64,000 nt of DNA from Cherax quadricarinatus (GCF_038502225.1 NC_091311.1:31584201-31648200), one strand, 5' to 3'. Positions 32,436 to 42,229 are shown, numbered from the stretch's first letter. Translations and numbers: made by a program. Notes: a model not told the origin generated them from the sequence alone.

Positions 32436-33680
32436 ATGGCGCAGGCTTGTCGCCGGAGAGTCAATACAGTCTGTATTGAATTAACCAGTGGAGCTATCAC
32501 TGGGTCGTCTATGGAGCTACTTCTACCAGCAATAATTAGAGACACCTACGGCGTAGCTACTGAAGAGATTTGTGGACTTGCCTTGAATGGCACGAAGAGG
32601 ATATTTCTTAAATTCAATTCGACGAGTATGTATGAGACAGTGGTTAACAAGTTTCAGGAAGTGGCCATACCTGTGAATCATGCTGTCACGGTGAGGATGC
32701 ATGATGTATCAAGTTACTTCACTTGGGTGAAGATCAGGAATGTGCCATTTGAGGCGGATGCATCTGACATAAGGTTTGCCATGAGTAAATATGGGACGGT
32801 ACACACGGTTACTGCCGGAAGATGGTCAGCTGGTACGTATATGGGAATACCTGAGGGTACGTACTCTGCAAAGATGACGATACGACATCCTATACCGTCG
32901 TATGTGGTGATGGAAGAATTCAGAACTCAGGTATTTGTGACATACGCAGGGCAACGACGCACTTGTCGTTTGTGTGGGTCGTATGAACACCTGGCAGCGC
33001 AATGTGGTAGAGGACGTGGAGACAACGACCTGCAACAACGAAGAAACGTAGAGGTGAGGAGAGTGGAGCAAGAACAGCCTTTTTCGACACTGACTCCGCA
33101 GAGTGCGTCATGGAGTGAGGAGGTTGAGAAGGCAGAGAAGATGGCAGGTGCTACGAGTGGGGGGGACTCCCCTTCCTTGGACGTGGTTCAGGCATTGGAG
33201 GAGATCATCGCAGAAGTGAATGATAGCAAGGAGGAAGCATTGACGACGCTTGTGGATATTTCGGGCACGGGGCCGTATCAGGAAGAAGGCACGATCCTGG
33301 ATCTTGGGACTATTATGGAGGACGGAGGGGCGAAGGTAGTTCGTCCTAAGGTGTGTGACAAGGCTGTCTTGTCGGTGAATACGGTGGAGGTTGAGGTTCA
33401 TCGTGGTGATGAGCTTGATGACGAGATGCAGGTCGACGGTACGACGCGAAAGCGCGCAGCAGTGCTTTATGATTCAGATGAAGTGCTTACGCCCGCACAA
33501 CGTTCAGGGAAGAAAACATGGGCGGATGTCACGCAGAGGGGTTCAAAAGACACTCAGGGACAGGGATCGAGTAAGAGTGCACAAAAAGGGGGGGGGAGGG
33601 ATAAGAGTGCAATGAGGCGATCAGGTGACAAAAAGGTTGTGTCAAGAGGGAAACCACCTTTGTCGGTTTTAAGTGCTTGA
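32436..33680 (+). CDS. LINE ORF1 protein, RRM-like and CCHC zinc knuckle
   Basis: 414 codons from an ATG in the context ACAACATGG, the first ATG of the element. Residues of about 88-125 (FTWVKIRNVPFEADASDIRF.. KYGTV) look like an RNA-recognition fold. CRLCGSYEHLAAQC (about residue 180) is a CX2CX4HX4C zinc knuckle. The C-terminal half is acidic and then basic (KKTWADVTQRG, GGGRDKSAMRR). ORF1 proteins of this group bind element RNA in the ribonucleoprotein. The stop TGA overlaps the start of the ORF2 frame. Confidence 0.85.
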   Translation: MAQACRRRVNTVCIELTSGAITGSSMELLLPAIIRDTYGVATEEICGLALNGTKRIFLKFNSTSMYETVVNKFQEVAIPVNHAVTVRMHDVSSYFTWVKIRNVPFEADASDIRFAMSKYGTVHTVTAGRWSAGTYMGIPEGTYSAKMTIRHPIPSYVVMEEFRTQVFVTYAGQRRTCRLCGSYEHLAAQCGRGRGDNDLQQRRNVEVRRVEQEQPFSTLTPQSASWSEEVEKAEKMAGATSGGDSPSLDVVQALEEIIAEVNDSKEEALTTLVDISGTGPYQEEGTILDLGTIMEDGGAKVVRPKVCDKAVLSVNTVEVEVHRGDELDDEMQVDGTTRKRAAVLYDSDEVLTPAQRSGKKTWADVTQRGSKDTQGQGSSKSAQKGGGRDKSAMRRSGDKKVVSRGKPPLSVLSA

Positions 33681-36600
33681 CATTGAACATCAATGGTTTG
33701 AGGTCGCAGAGAAAGTGTGAGTGGTTTAGGGAGTTTTTGGAGCGTCATGGTGTTGACGTGGTGTTCTTGCAGGAGCATAATTATAGACATGGTTATGAGT
33801 TGAAGGTGGAGGGATATAAGGTGTATGTTGAACATGCGGTCAGATTGAAAGGCGGTGTGGCTATATTGGTAAAGGAAACTAGCCCGTTGGTTGTCAGGCA
33901 TTGTGAAGGGGGGGAGGGGAGGGTGATACGTGTGGATGGATTATGGGGTCAGGTACAGATGACGTTGGTGTGTGTGTATGGACCGGCAGAGGGAGACGTA
34001 CGCGTTAAGAATAAATTTGTGAGGGACGTGTTGGTTTACTACTTGCGTGGATTGCCAGGGGTAGCCGTGATAGGAGGTGATTGGAACTGTGTGATAAGGC
34101 GTAAGGATGTGGAACCGAGGGGGGCGGGGCATTGTATGGGAACATTGGGAGAATTGTTATCAGGGGTGGGTTTAATCGATATCTGTGGGGGGGGGGAGGT
34201 AGAGCATACATTTATTAGGCGTGGGTATGCTGCTAGGCTCGATCGTTTGTACGTCCCCAGAAGGGTAGTAATACATAGGGTGAGGGTGTTGGATGTGGTA
34301 TTTTCTGATCATAGGGGTGTTATGGTGGATTTGGGTTGGGAGGGGTTGCCACGAAGGGGTAGGGGGTATTGGAAGTTAAATGTAAAGTTGCTGCATGAAG
34401 AAGAATATAGACAGTCATTTAAACAGTTTTGGGAGGGGTTGGAGGCAGAAGCGCCTGGGAATGGTGATCTGGTTAGATGGTGGGACTCGGTGGCGAAATC
34501 AGGTATTAAGGATTTTTATGTACGTAATGGGAGGGAATATAATAGGTTAAAGTACGGGTTTCAATCTTATCTTGAGGGGCAGTTGAGGGCTTGCTACGAA
34601 CGAGGGAGGGTTAGTTACCCGGTGGGAGATATTGAGGGATTAAAGGAGAGCATTAGGGATTTGCAAAATGAAAGATTTGATGGTGCACGCGTTTTGGCGG
34701 GGTTGGAGGAGGTGTTATGGGGTGATAGGCCATCGGCGTGTGTATTGAGAGGACAGCGTAAGAGGAGAGCGGCGACGGAGATGTTGGGATTAACTGTTCA
34801 TGTGGGGATGGGAGGGTATAGGGAAGGGCAGGTATTGATGTCGACTGAAGGTATGAGTGGATATCTTGATGTATGGTTTAGGTCATATGCACAACATGTG
34901 GGTATACGAGATGATGCTTTAAGGGAAATGGGTGGTTATGTGCAATGCGAGCTTGATGGTAGAGATAGGGAGACTTTGGAAGGACAGATTACGGAAGGGG
35001 AAATTTGGCAAGCTATAGCAGGTGCAAGTTTAGGTAAGGCACCGGGTGTAGACGGGTTGCCTAATGATTTTTATGTTAAGAATTGGGAAGTATTGAGGAG
35101 ATTTTTAGTCAGATTGTTCAATGTAATGAAGGAAGATGGGGCAATGGGTGAGCAGCAAAGGACTGCTGTTGTTGTATTAGTGCCGAAGGGTGGACAGACC
35201 ACGGTAGAAGATTACCGTGCAATATCGCTTATGTGCGGTGATTATAAGTTATTTGCAAGGGTATTAGGGAACAGAATCAAACAGGTTTTAGGTAAAGTAA
35301 TTGATAGAGGACAATATGGCATACCGGGTAGATCAATGTATGAAGGGCATGGAGTTATTAGGAGTTTTATAGAGCATAGGGGGGAGGGGGGAGGGGGTGT
35401 TTTGGCTCTGGATTGGAGAGCTGCTTATGATAGCGTAGAAAGGGATGCATTATGGAGTTTTATGCGTTGGTTGGGTTTCGGGAGGGAAATTGTTTCTTGG
35501 GCAAAAACTTTGTATCTGGGTGCAGTTATGAGAATTCAGGTTAATGGACGACTAGGTGATAGCATACAGATGGGAAGGGGTTTGCGACAGGGATGTCCTC
35601 TGTCGCAAATTTTGTTTGCATGTCTTCAGGAACCCTTTTATAGGGCAGTTAGGTGGAGTATGGCGAGAGCGAGGGTTGGTTTTGCACGAGAAGGGGAAGC
35701 GGGTATAGTGGGTTACGTGGATGATACGACTGTCTTGGTGAGGGATGTGAGGGATTTACATAAGGTAGGAAGGGTGATAGACGTTTTTGGTGAGGCTACG
35801 GGGATGAAAATTAATGTAGTAAAGTCCAAGTATTTGGATCTAGGGGATAGTGTACATAATGGTGAGACTGTTGAGGGTGGATGGCGTGTGGTAGATCAGC
35901 TGTTGATATGTGGGATAGTGTACATGCGGAATGATAGGGATGCACAAGAGGCAAATTCGAGGCGCACCGTGGATGGAGTTTTGAAAAGATTGGGAGGTTT
36001 GAGGGCAGAGCAATTAACGTTGCATCAAAGGGTTATAGTCACGAATGTCCTGTTGTATAGCAAGTTATGGCACGTGGTGGCAATATATCCGTTACGACGG
36101 TGTGAGGTGCAACGGTTGCAACTGCGAGTATTCAGATTTATATGGGGATCGGGTTGTGACTGGCTAAGTAGAGGGGTGGTGTCGCTTCCCGTTAGCCAGG
36201 GGGGGCTGGGGCTTATACCTCTTGAGAAACGTATGTTGAGTGTGTTTCTGAAAAGGGGGTTTGTGAGGGAGGGGGTGAGGGGGGAAGGCCTTGAAAGACT
36301 GCGCATGGATATGCAACGGTGGTGGAGGGGTAGGGATTTAATGTTTGGGGAGGCTATGTTGCGAGTTTTACTGAAGGTAAGGGATCCGAAACAGCTTAAA
36401 TTGAAGGTTCTTGAGAGGGTGGGGGGTGGGTCTGTGGTGGCGGCAGTTGAGGGGGCATACCCTATGTATGCATGGGGTTCTGTATGGAAATGTCTTCAAC
36501 AACTACGTGTAAAACCAAGTGTCAGGGAGGTTATGTTTAGGTTTTTACATGGGATTTTGCCGTCTGGGGTTGTGTTATTTAATAGGAGATTAAGGGAGGG

Positions 36601-36991
36601 TGGGGAGTGCAAAGCGTGTGGATGTCCGGAAACCATATTTCACGCTGTGTACTTTTGTACTTGTTTAGAAGATGTGAGGGTCTGGCTAAGTAGGGTAGTT
36701 AGGTTAGTGGGTGGGGAAGGGTTACAGGTGTTGCGGGTGTTAAGTTTAGATATAGGTGGGGGGAGTCAGCAGGTGGTGAATGCGGTTGCGTATGTGGTCA
36801 CTGATTTTATTTATATATCTTGGGCAATGAGGGAGGTGGGAGTCGAGGAAAGGATAAGAGTGTTAGGGGCCACGATGTATAGAACAAAGTGCCGCAATAG
36901 GGATCTTTATGGGGGAAGATGGGAGACAGCATTTACTGAAGGTTATCGTAGATTCAGGTTGAAGGATTTAAGAGATTTAAGTGTCAAGTAA
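33677..36991 (+). CDS. LINE ORF2: apurinic endonuclease, reverse transcriptase, Cys/His domain
   Basis: 1104 open codons. Endonuclease blocks are TLNINGLRS at the start, VVFLQEHN (Glu), GGDWN, LDRLYV and FSDHRGV. RT blocks are GKAPGVDGLPNDFY, VEDYRAISLM, ALDWRAAYDSVERDALW (motif A), GRGLRQGCPLSQILF (motif B) and GYVDDTTVLV (motif C, both Asp). Near the C-terminus, CKACGCPETIFHAVYFC is a CX2CX..HX..C-type motif known in L1/Tx1 ORF2. The frame is open only from 33629, after an in-frame TGA, and has no ATG before the middle of the endonuclease. The listed start is a TTG overlapping the ORF1 stop and should not be taken as the real initiation site. Confidence 0.9.
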   Translation: MTLNINGLRSQRKCEWFREFLERHGVDVVFLQEHNYRHGYELKVEGYKVYVEHAVRLKGGVAILVKETSPLVVRHCEGGEGRVIRVDGLWGQVQMTLVCVYGPAEGDVRVKNKFVRDVLVYYLRGLPGVAVIGGDWNCVIRRKDVEPRGAGHCMGTLGELLSGVGLIDICGGGEVEHTFIRRGYAARLDRLYVPRRVVIHRVRVLDVVFSDHRGVMVDLGWEGLPRRGRGYWKLNVKLLHEEEYRQSFKQFWEGLEAEAPGNGDLVRWWDSVAKSGIKDFYVRNGREYNRLKYGFQSYLEGQLRACYERGRVSYPVGDIEGLKESIRDLQNERFDGARVLAGLEEVLWGDRPSACVLRGQRKRRAATEMLGLTVHVGMGGYREGQVLMSTEGMSGYLDVWFRSYAQHVGIRDDALREMGGYVQCELDGRDRETLEGQITEGEIWQAIAGASLGKAPGVDGLPNDFYVKNWEVLRRFLVRLFNVMKEDGAMGEQQRTAVVVLVPKGGQTTVEDYRAISLMCGDYKLFARVLGNRIKQVLGKVIDRGQYGIPGRSMYEGHGVIRSFIEHRGEGGGGVLALDWRAAYDSVERDALWSFMRWLGFGREIVSWAKTLYLGAVMRIQVNGRLGDSIQMGRGLRQGCPLSQILFACLQEPFYRAVRWSMARARVGFAREGEAGIVGYVDDTTVLVRDVRDLHKVGRVIDVFGEATGMKINVVKSKYLDLGDSVHNGETVEGGWRVVDQLLICGIVYMRNDRDAQEANSRRTVDGVLKRLGGLRAEQLTLHQRVIVTNVLLYSKLWHVVAIYPLRRCEVQRLQLRVFRFIWGSGCDWLSRGVVSLPVSQGGLGLIPLEKRMLSVFLKRGFVREGVRGEGLERLRMDMQRWWRGRDLMFGEAMLRVLLKVRDPKQLKLKVLERVGGGSVVAAVEGAYPMYAWGSVWKCLQQLRVKPSVREVMFRFLHGILPSGVVLFNRRLREGGECKACGCPETIFHAVYFCTCLEDVRVWLSRVVRLVGGEGLQVLRVLSLDIGGGSQQVVNAVAYVVTDFIYISWAMREVGVEERIRVLGATMYRTKCRNRDLYGGRWETAFTEGYRRFRLKDLRDLSVK

Positions 36992-37816
36992 GGGGTTGCG
37001 GCGGGCTAGTTTTCTTGAGTATGGACATGTGTATGGATGTTAGCGTGTGTGGTATGTTTGGTAATATAATAAATAAGCTTCTTTTGTGATGTGAGTTTGG
37101 TCGGGGTAGTTGTGCAAGATATGTTTTTCACATTGTTTTTCAGAAGGTATTGAATATAATATGTAAGTAGTGTTGTTGCACTACATTGTGTGTATGTGTG
37201 AGAGGGTACATCTCACAGTATTTGTGTGTTTGAAGGTTTGAGGTGACACAAGGCATGATCTAAGTATGTTTGGTTTTTCTTTTTGTCCTCAAATGTGTTA
37301 TACAAAGATAATACTGTGGTGTATGTGATGTGTAGGTTTATAGGTATTCAACATGCTTGTTGTATGTTCCCTTTTCGATAATTTGTTTTAATTGTCATTT
37401 CAATGTACTTTGTATAGTATTATACAATGGTATTGTTCTTTGCCATATGAAGTGGTTTTTTTTTAGGTTATGTTATGTTAGGTTTTTGTATGTTAAGATG
37501 TACTTAGACTGTCGGCACCCTGATATAGGTTTTTCATGCTATGTTCTTAACGTAAGTTTTGGCTGTATGGTATACAGATATATCTAGCCAGTTTATAGAC
37601 GCATTCCTTTTGTGTCTGAGATTTTTGTATACGGGTTTATTGTAACTGTAATGAGTCGGTTTTAAGCTGTTTTCTTTGTATGTTTATTTGTATTTTGGTA
37701 TATGGGATAAGTATGTAGATGTTCTAGTAGGATTATGATGTTAGAGATCCATACTGTTTCCTTTTATTTTTATTTTTATGTATACTGTATTGGTTATAAA
37801 TAAAATATAAAAAAAA
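36992..37816 (+). other. 3' UTR of the nested LINE
   Basis: T/G-rich with no ORF of note. AATAAA-type signals occur near 37069 and 37798, the latter about 10 bases before the terminal A run. The strong G/T bias of the sense strand runs through ORF2 and this UTR, unlike the surrounding gypsy sequence. Confidence 0.8.
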
Positions 37817-37953
37817 AATAGCACGAGCATTAATTTTTCTCATAGGAATAGCTTCGGGATAGCGTGTTGCAGCGTCCATAATAGTAAATAAGTATTGGTT
37901 TCCTAGTTTGGTTCTAGGCAAAGGACCAACACAATCAATAATAAGACGTGAGA
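37817..37953. repeat. 137-bp direct repeat, right copy (target duplication)
   Basis: Exact copy of 32211-32347. Read on the minus strand it encodes the start of the integrase catalytic core of the host gypsy element (the block with MDAATRYPEA). Confidence 0.93.
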
Positions 37954-38962
37954 ATGGTTCACCATGCACGGTGATAGGAATGAGAGGCGCAGGTGGAGGT
38001 GTGTGCGCTGGCTTGCCTGTCACTTGACACACGTGGCAACGTCGCACATGATCAGCTACTGTTTCCTTCATCTTTGGCCAAGTAAAATGTTTTGCCAGTT
38101 TACCGAGTGTCTTCTTGACACCCAAATGTCCTCCAATGGGACTATTGTGAGCAAAATCAATGGCTTGTTCACGAAATGTAACTGGTAACACAACTAGATT
38201 CTTGACTGTGGTAGAAACACTATCAGCTGACAACTTACATGTGTTTTTCTCCATCAGTACACCGTTACTATAATAGTAACAATTATCGAGATCCTTTGCT
38301 TCACTCTCAGTAACTGCTATATCTCTCAATCTTTCCAGTGACTGATCAACAAACTGATCCTTGATTAAATCATCATGAGTTAGAAATTTAACGTCAGTTG
38401 TGTCCTGACTAGGTTGATGACCGGGGGGAGTCAGTGTTAATGATCCTGGGCGCAGAGCGTCACTAAACAACATATTCAACCCCAAATCATTGTCATCCAC
38501 TAACTCAACAGGAGACAAGGATGGTTGTTGAATCTTTGACATAGCTCTAGTAATTGTGCTGAGAGGAAATAAAATAGGTTTCTCTCTACAAGCTTCAATG
38601 GCATAATTATCATCAGTGGTATTATCAATCACAAGTGGTTCTTTACATATACCAGCATGAAGGATATCGTTCCCTATCAACAAGTCCACTGACCTGATGG
38701 GAAATACACCACTGGATATACCCACTGAAATATAACCAGTATAATAGCTTGTTTCAATATAAACTTTGTGCAGAGGCACTTTTATAACAGCCCCTCCATA
38801 GGCTTCTAACAATACATCTATCTTGCAATAGGTATCGTCAGTAATGGGCAGTACATCTTCTCTTAATAACGTGAGATAACTGCCAGTGTCTCTGAAAGAA
38901 ATTATCTCAGTTAGATGTGATTCGTCAAATCCTACTTTATCCCTCGAAAAGTAAGGACTCAT
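37954..38962 (-). pseudogene. gypsy-class protease and integrase N-terminal domain
   Basis: Same frame as gag, from which it is separated by a single TGA at 39005-39007. Near the start, FRDTGSYLTLL carries the retropepsin D-T-G and DLLIGNDIL is the hydrophobic-Gly block after it. Integrase zinc-binding residues follow: HNSPIGGHLG...RCHVCQ (HHCC type). The open frame then runs through the 137-bp duplication into the LINE and is cut there. The real coding start is unclear, since translation probably comes from gag. Confidence 0.88.
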
Positions 38963-39004
38963 CGCTGAACGAATCTTTTCGTCAGATACACTTTCTGACG
39001 CTAG

Positions 39005-40324
39005 TCATCTATCCTGAGTAACATTATCTAAAACAGTAGGATCAGAGGCATTGCTAGGCTTTTGGTGTCTTTGTTGCACGGAAGAGGATACGACTTGAGT
39101 GGGGGCGCCAGCCGCACGACTGTTTCTCGTATCTCTTTCTAACTTATAGCAATACTCTCTAGTATGTCCTTTTCTGTTACAATAGGTACATTTAACTTTC
39201 TTCTTCTCGATACCAGATTTCTGTCTAACCACAGAGACAGATTCAGGATTGTGAGTTTTCCTGGTAAAGGTACGAGAAGTTACATTAGCAGGTACATCAG
39301 GCCGGCAATGAGCAGCTGATTTAGGTTGCCAACTTCTAGGACAATTTTTAGTAACCTTGTTTCTCTGTGTTTTAGTACGTACAAGTTTGTGAGAAATCTC
39401 GTAATTGTCTGCTAATGCTGCAGTTTCCAGAATATCTGAGGTAGGATGATCGATCAGATATTCTTGTATGTCAGCAGGCATACAGTTGTTAAACTCTTCG
39501 TGTAGTAACAACTGAACAAGGCTGTCGTAGTTGGTACATTTAGCAGCTCTAGTCCATCTCTCAAATGCAACTTTTTTCTCACGAGCAAACTCTACACAAG
39601 TTTGATCTTGTCGTCGTTGTAACGTACGAAATGCTCTTTGATAACTTACAGGTAACAAGTTATATGTCTCTAGAATTGTTTGTTTGACAGCGTCATAACT
39701 AATGTACTTAGCAAATGGCAAAGCAGCCGTACAAGTTTGAGCTCTTCCCGTCAAAGCAGTATGAAGCAATGTTGCCCAGTGCTTACGTGGCCAGTTCATA
39801 GCACGAGCCTGGTTCTCAAACACATCAAAATATGTGTCTAAGTCACTTTCAAAAAACTTAGGAACCATAGATGCAGCTTTCTGCACATTAAATGTGTCCT
39901 GTGATATATCAGTCTGTTGTCTTAACAGACGAACATTTTCTCTTTGGAAATCTTCTTCGTTCAATTTCCTCTGTGCCTCTATTTGTGCAGTCTGCAACAT
40001 AAGGAGGCGTTCAAACCTCTCAAACTGTTCCTGAGAGATAGGACCAGTGGGTAATGGAGGAGTAGGGAAATTAACATGGTCTGGACGGTCCTTAGGTCGG
40101 ACACTTGGTCCAGCCGTCTCTAGAGAGTCTAGATCTGGTCTAGGATAAGTAAATACAGGTGTAGTATACACTGTACTAGTATTAGGCTGTGTCATACTAA
40201 CAGCTATACTCTGTACTATAGTGTCAGTGAGGCGGGAAGGTGTGAGCGAGAACTGAGCTACACTAGGCTCAGACACTAGGCTCACTTCTGTTCTAGTTGC
40301 TCTTTCATCTTCATCAAATAGTCA
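39005..40324 (-). CDS. gypsy-class gag with CCHC zinc knuckle
   Basis: The frame is open from about 40324 to a TGA at 39005-39007. The middle section (KFFESDLDTYFDVFENQA, WATLLHTALTGRAQ, REKKVAFERWTRAAKC) has the helical capsid-like pattern of gypsy gag proteins. CTYCNRKGHTREYC is a CX2CX4HX4C zinc knuckle near the C-terminus. The start is uncertain because the frame opens in the overlap with the small upstream ORF, with only a GTG at 40285. The TGA is followed by CTAG and the pol frame continues in phase. Confidence 0.85.
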
Positions 40325-40556
40325 TACTTCCTAATTGTGACACTAGGCTTTCTGAATCTGAATCATAATCAGACATCTCTGTATGAGCAGGAAACAATAT
40401 ATCTTTAATTAATGCTCTGACAGTTTCAGCGGTGTAATTCCTGTTATACGTCACACCGAGATACTTGGCTACTTGCCAACACGTCTGAAGTTTTAATGTA
40501 CTTAACTCAGACAAAGTCAGAGTATCAATTAACTGTTTCACTTTGGCATACATCAC
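40314..40556 (-). CDS. small ORF at gag N-terminus, SAP-like
   Basis: 80 codons starting with two ATGs. The segment LTLSELSTLKLQTCWQVAKYLGV..ETVRALIKDIL has the helix pattern of a SAP-like motif often found at the N-terminus of invertebrate gypsy gag. It overlaps the start of the gag frame by about 11 bases in another frame. It is either a separate small protein or the true gag N-terminus split by a one-base change. Confidence 0.55.
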   Translation of the reverse strand: MMYAKVKQLIDTLTLSELSTLKLQTCWQVAKYLGVTYNRNYTAETVRALIKDILFPAHTEMSDYDSDSESLVSQLGSMTI

Positions 40557-40785
40557 GAAAATAATTGTACTACGAGAGAGTGATTATGGGAAACTATAAT
40601 CCTAATAGGAATTTTAGTGTTGGTTGTCTTAGAGCTAGAACTCATAAATAGTATTTCCATCTCCTTGGATCAAGAGACTCAGTCAGGTACATACATCCAC
40701 CTGGTATGTTGTACAAGACTAAACTCAAAGTCTTCAGATTAGGAAAGTACTCAAAGTGTTTGATCATAGAAGTACTAGTATGTCA

Positions 40786-40870
40786 AACTGGACAATTTCT
40801 CCAACACCTTGGATCAAGAGCATCCCGGACAGTTTCTCCAACACCTTGGATCAAGAGCCTCCCGGACAGG
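40786..40870. repeat. tandem duplication next to the primer-binding site
   Basis: GGACAGTTTCTCCAACACCTTGGATCAAGAGC is present twice in a row (about 38 bases per unit), and each copy ends in TCCCGGACAG. The right copy overlaps the primer-binding site, so part of that site exists twice. Confidence 0.85.
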
Positions 40871-40876
40871 CCCCCA
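40859..40876 (-). promoter_or_regulatory. primer-binding site, tRNA-Pro-like
   Basis: Two bases inside the 5' LTR the minus strand reads TGGGGGCCTGTCCGGGAG. It resembles the tRNA-Pro primer-binding site known from gammaretroviruses, with three differences. The exact tRNA cannot be fixed without the host tRNA set. Confidence 0.7.
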
Positions 40877-40878
40877 TT

Positions 40879-42142
40879 TGTTACAAAAATCGCGATTCTA
40901 AAAGCTTAGAGATCTCCAGTGAATACTAGAAAGGACTGCCCTTCTAGCATCCAGCCTGTTACTGGGTTTTCGTAACAAGTAGTCAGTATCCTTGTCCAAT
41001 TATCCATTAAAATTCAGTATGGTTCAATAGCGCTTTAGGATTACAACTGGTAGGCTACTAACTAGAGAAATTAAAATTTAATAAATTTATTAAGTAGTAA
41101 GTTGTCTAGAGGTATATTATCAAATTAAATTAATTACAGCATTCAAAATAAAATCAATCTCTCGAGTTCAATATTATTGTGCTGAAAGCACATATCACAT
41201 TTATAATTCTTAAGTACCGTCAGGTACATTAACATTTAATAAGATATTACAAATATGTACAAGTGTGTGTATGCGTGTAAGTGCTCTTAAGTAGTTAGCT
41301 ATGTCTCAAGACTCGAATAAGACTTAAACAAGTGACTGACAAAATCCTCAAATAAACTAACTTCTTGACCGACTGGCAACCCGAACAGTCTGCTTGAACA
41401 ACAAAGAATGCTAAGCCCAATAGCAATGCAATATCAAGCGACTGCGACACAGAATCAGGAACAAGGAGATAATATAACGACACTAAGTAGGGACCATCTG
41501 CAGATCCTCCACAAAAGTTACAAAACTCCCATAATACTGAATCTTCGTTCAGCATAGGAAAACTCGACTGTGACAATACACAGGAACCAGTACAAAATTA
41601 GGTCAGAAGCTATAGCTAAGGACCTGAGATACTCAGAGTGTCTATGTGACACACAACCTCAGTACAACGTCGAAAATCACAAAGTCTTTACAATGTTCTG
41701 TGAACAAAGTTCCACAGAACTAACAAGAATAATGAGACAGACAATCTGTCCAACCAGCAAGCGAGTCTCCAGCAGACTGTCAGACAGACAAGCTGTCCAA
41801 CCAGCAAGCGAGTCTCCAGCAGACTGACAATTTCACGAGAGGTGAGGACACCCCCCCTCGATCACGTGATAGCTACGTGGACAACTGCAGCTCAGAAGCC
41901 GGCAGTATAACGAGCGACAAGCGATAATTACAGTAGTTTGACAATCAAGCCTAACTGAGCACATTTTATATACATCCTAACAACATAAGCTAAATAACAA
42001 TATAACAGTCAAATAATAATATAAAGTCATACATTTACGATTTAGCTATTATCGCAAATATAAGCAATATAAAATTAAATGAAAAGGTAATATAAATTAT
42101 ATATACATAATAATCATTGTAACCCATTCAAGGGTTGCAACA
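40879..42142 (-). repeat. 5' LTR of gypsy-class element (1264 bp)
   Basis: Same TG...CA ends as 28210-29423. It is 50 bases longer, through a 47-base tandem unit (around 41738-41826) and a 3-base insertion near 41120. The near identity of the two LTRs points to recent insertion. The right side joins ATACG and a TA array. Confidence 0.95.
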
Positions 42143-42146
42143 ATAC

Positions 42147-42227
<81 letters not shown>
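42143..42227. repeat. (TA)n microsatellite
   Basis: TA array between the 5' LTR and an RTE-like fragment. Together with 27990-28205 it shows that the gypsy element entered a TA tract. Confidence 0.95.

Positions 42228-42229
<2 letters not shown>

Larger units (their letters stand above)
32348..37816 (+). mobile_element. full-length L1/Tx1-like LINE nested in the gypsy integrase
   Basis: 5.47 kb on the plus strand, opposite to its host. It has a short 5' leader (88 bases), ORF1, ORF2, an 825-base 3' UTR with AATAAA signals and a terminal A run (37809-37817). Both ORFs are free of stops and the flanking duplication is perfect, indicating a recent insertion. Assignment to the L1/Tx1 group is by ORF1 (RRM-like plus one CCHC), apurinic endonuclease, RT and the Cys/His motif near the ORF2 end. 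Confidence 0.88.
28210..42142 (-). mobile_element. Gmr1-like Ty3/gypsy LTR retrotransposon, interrupted by a LINE
   Basis: Minus-strand element: 5' LTR 40879-42142, primer-binding site at 40859-40876, gag, protease, integrase, RT, RNase H, polypurine tract at 29424-29432, and 3' LTR 28210-29423. Integrase lies upstream of RT, the order of Ty1/copia and of the Gmr1-like minority of Ty3/gypsy, whereas RT and RNase H sequences are gypsy-type. Flanks are ACACG left and ATACG right, consistent with a 5-bp target duplication with one change. Without the nested LINE it is about 8.3 kb. It is non-functional because of the LINE and a small deletion in RT. Confidence 0.9.
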
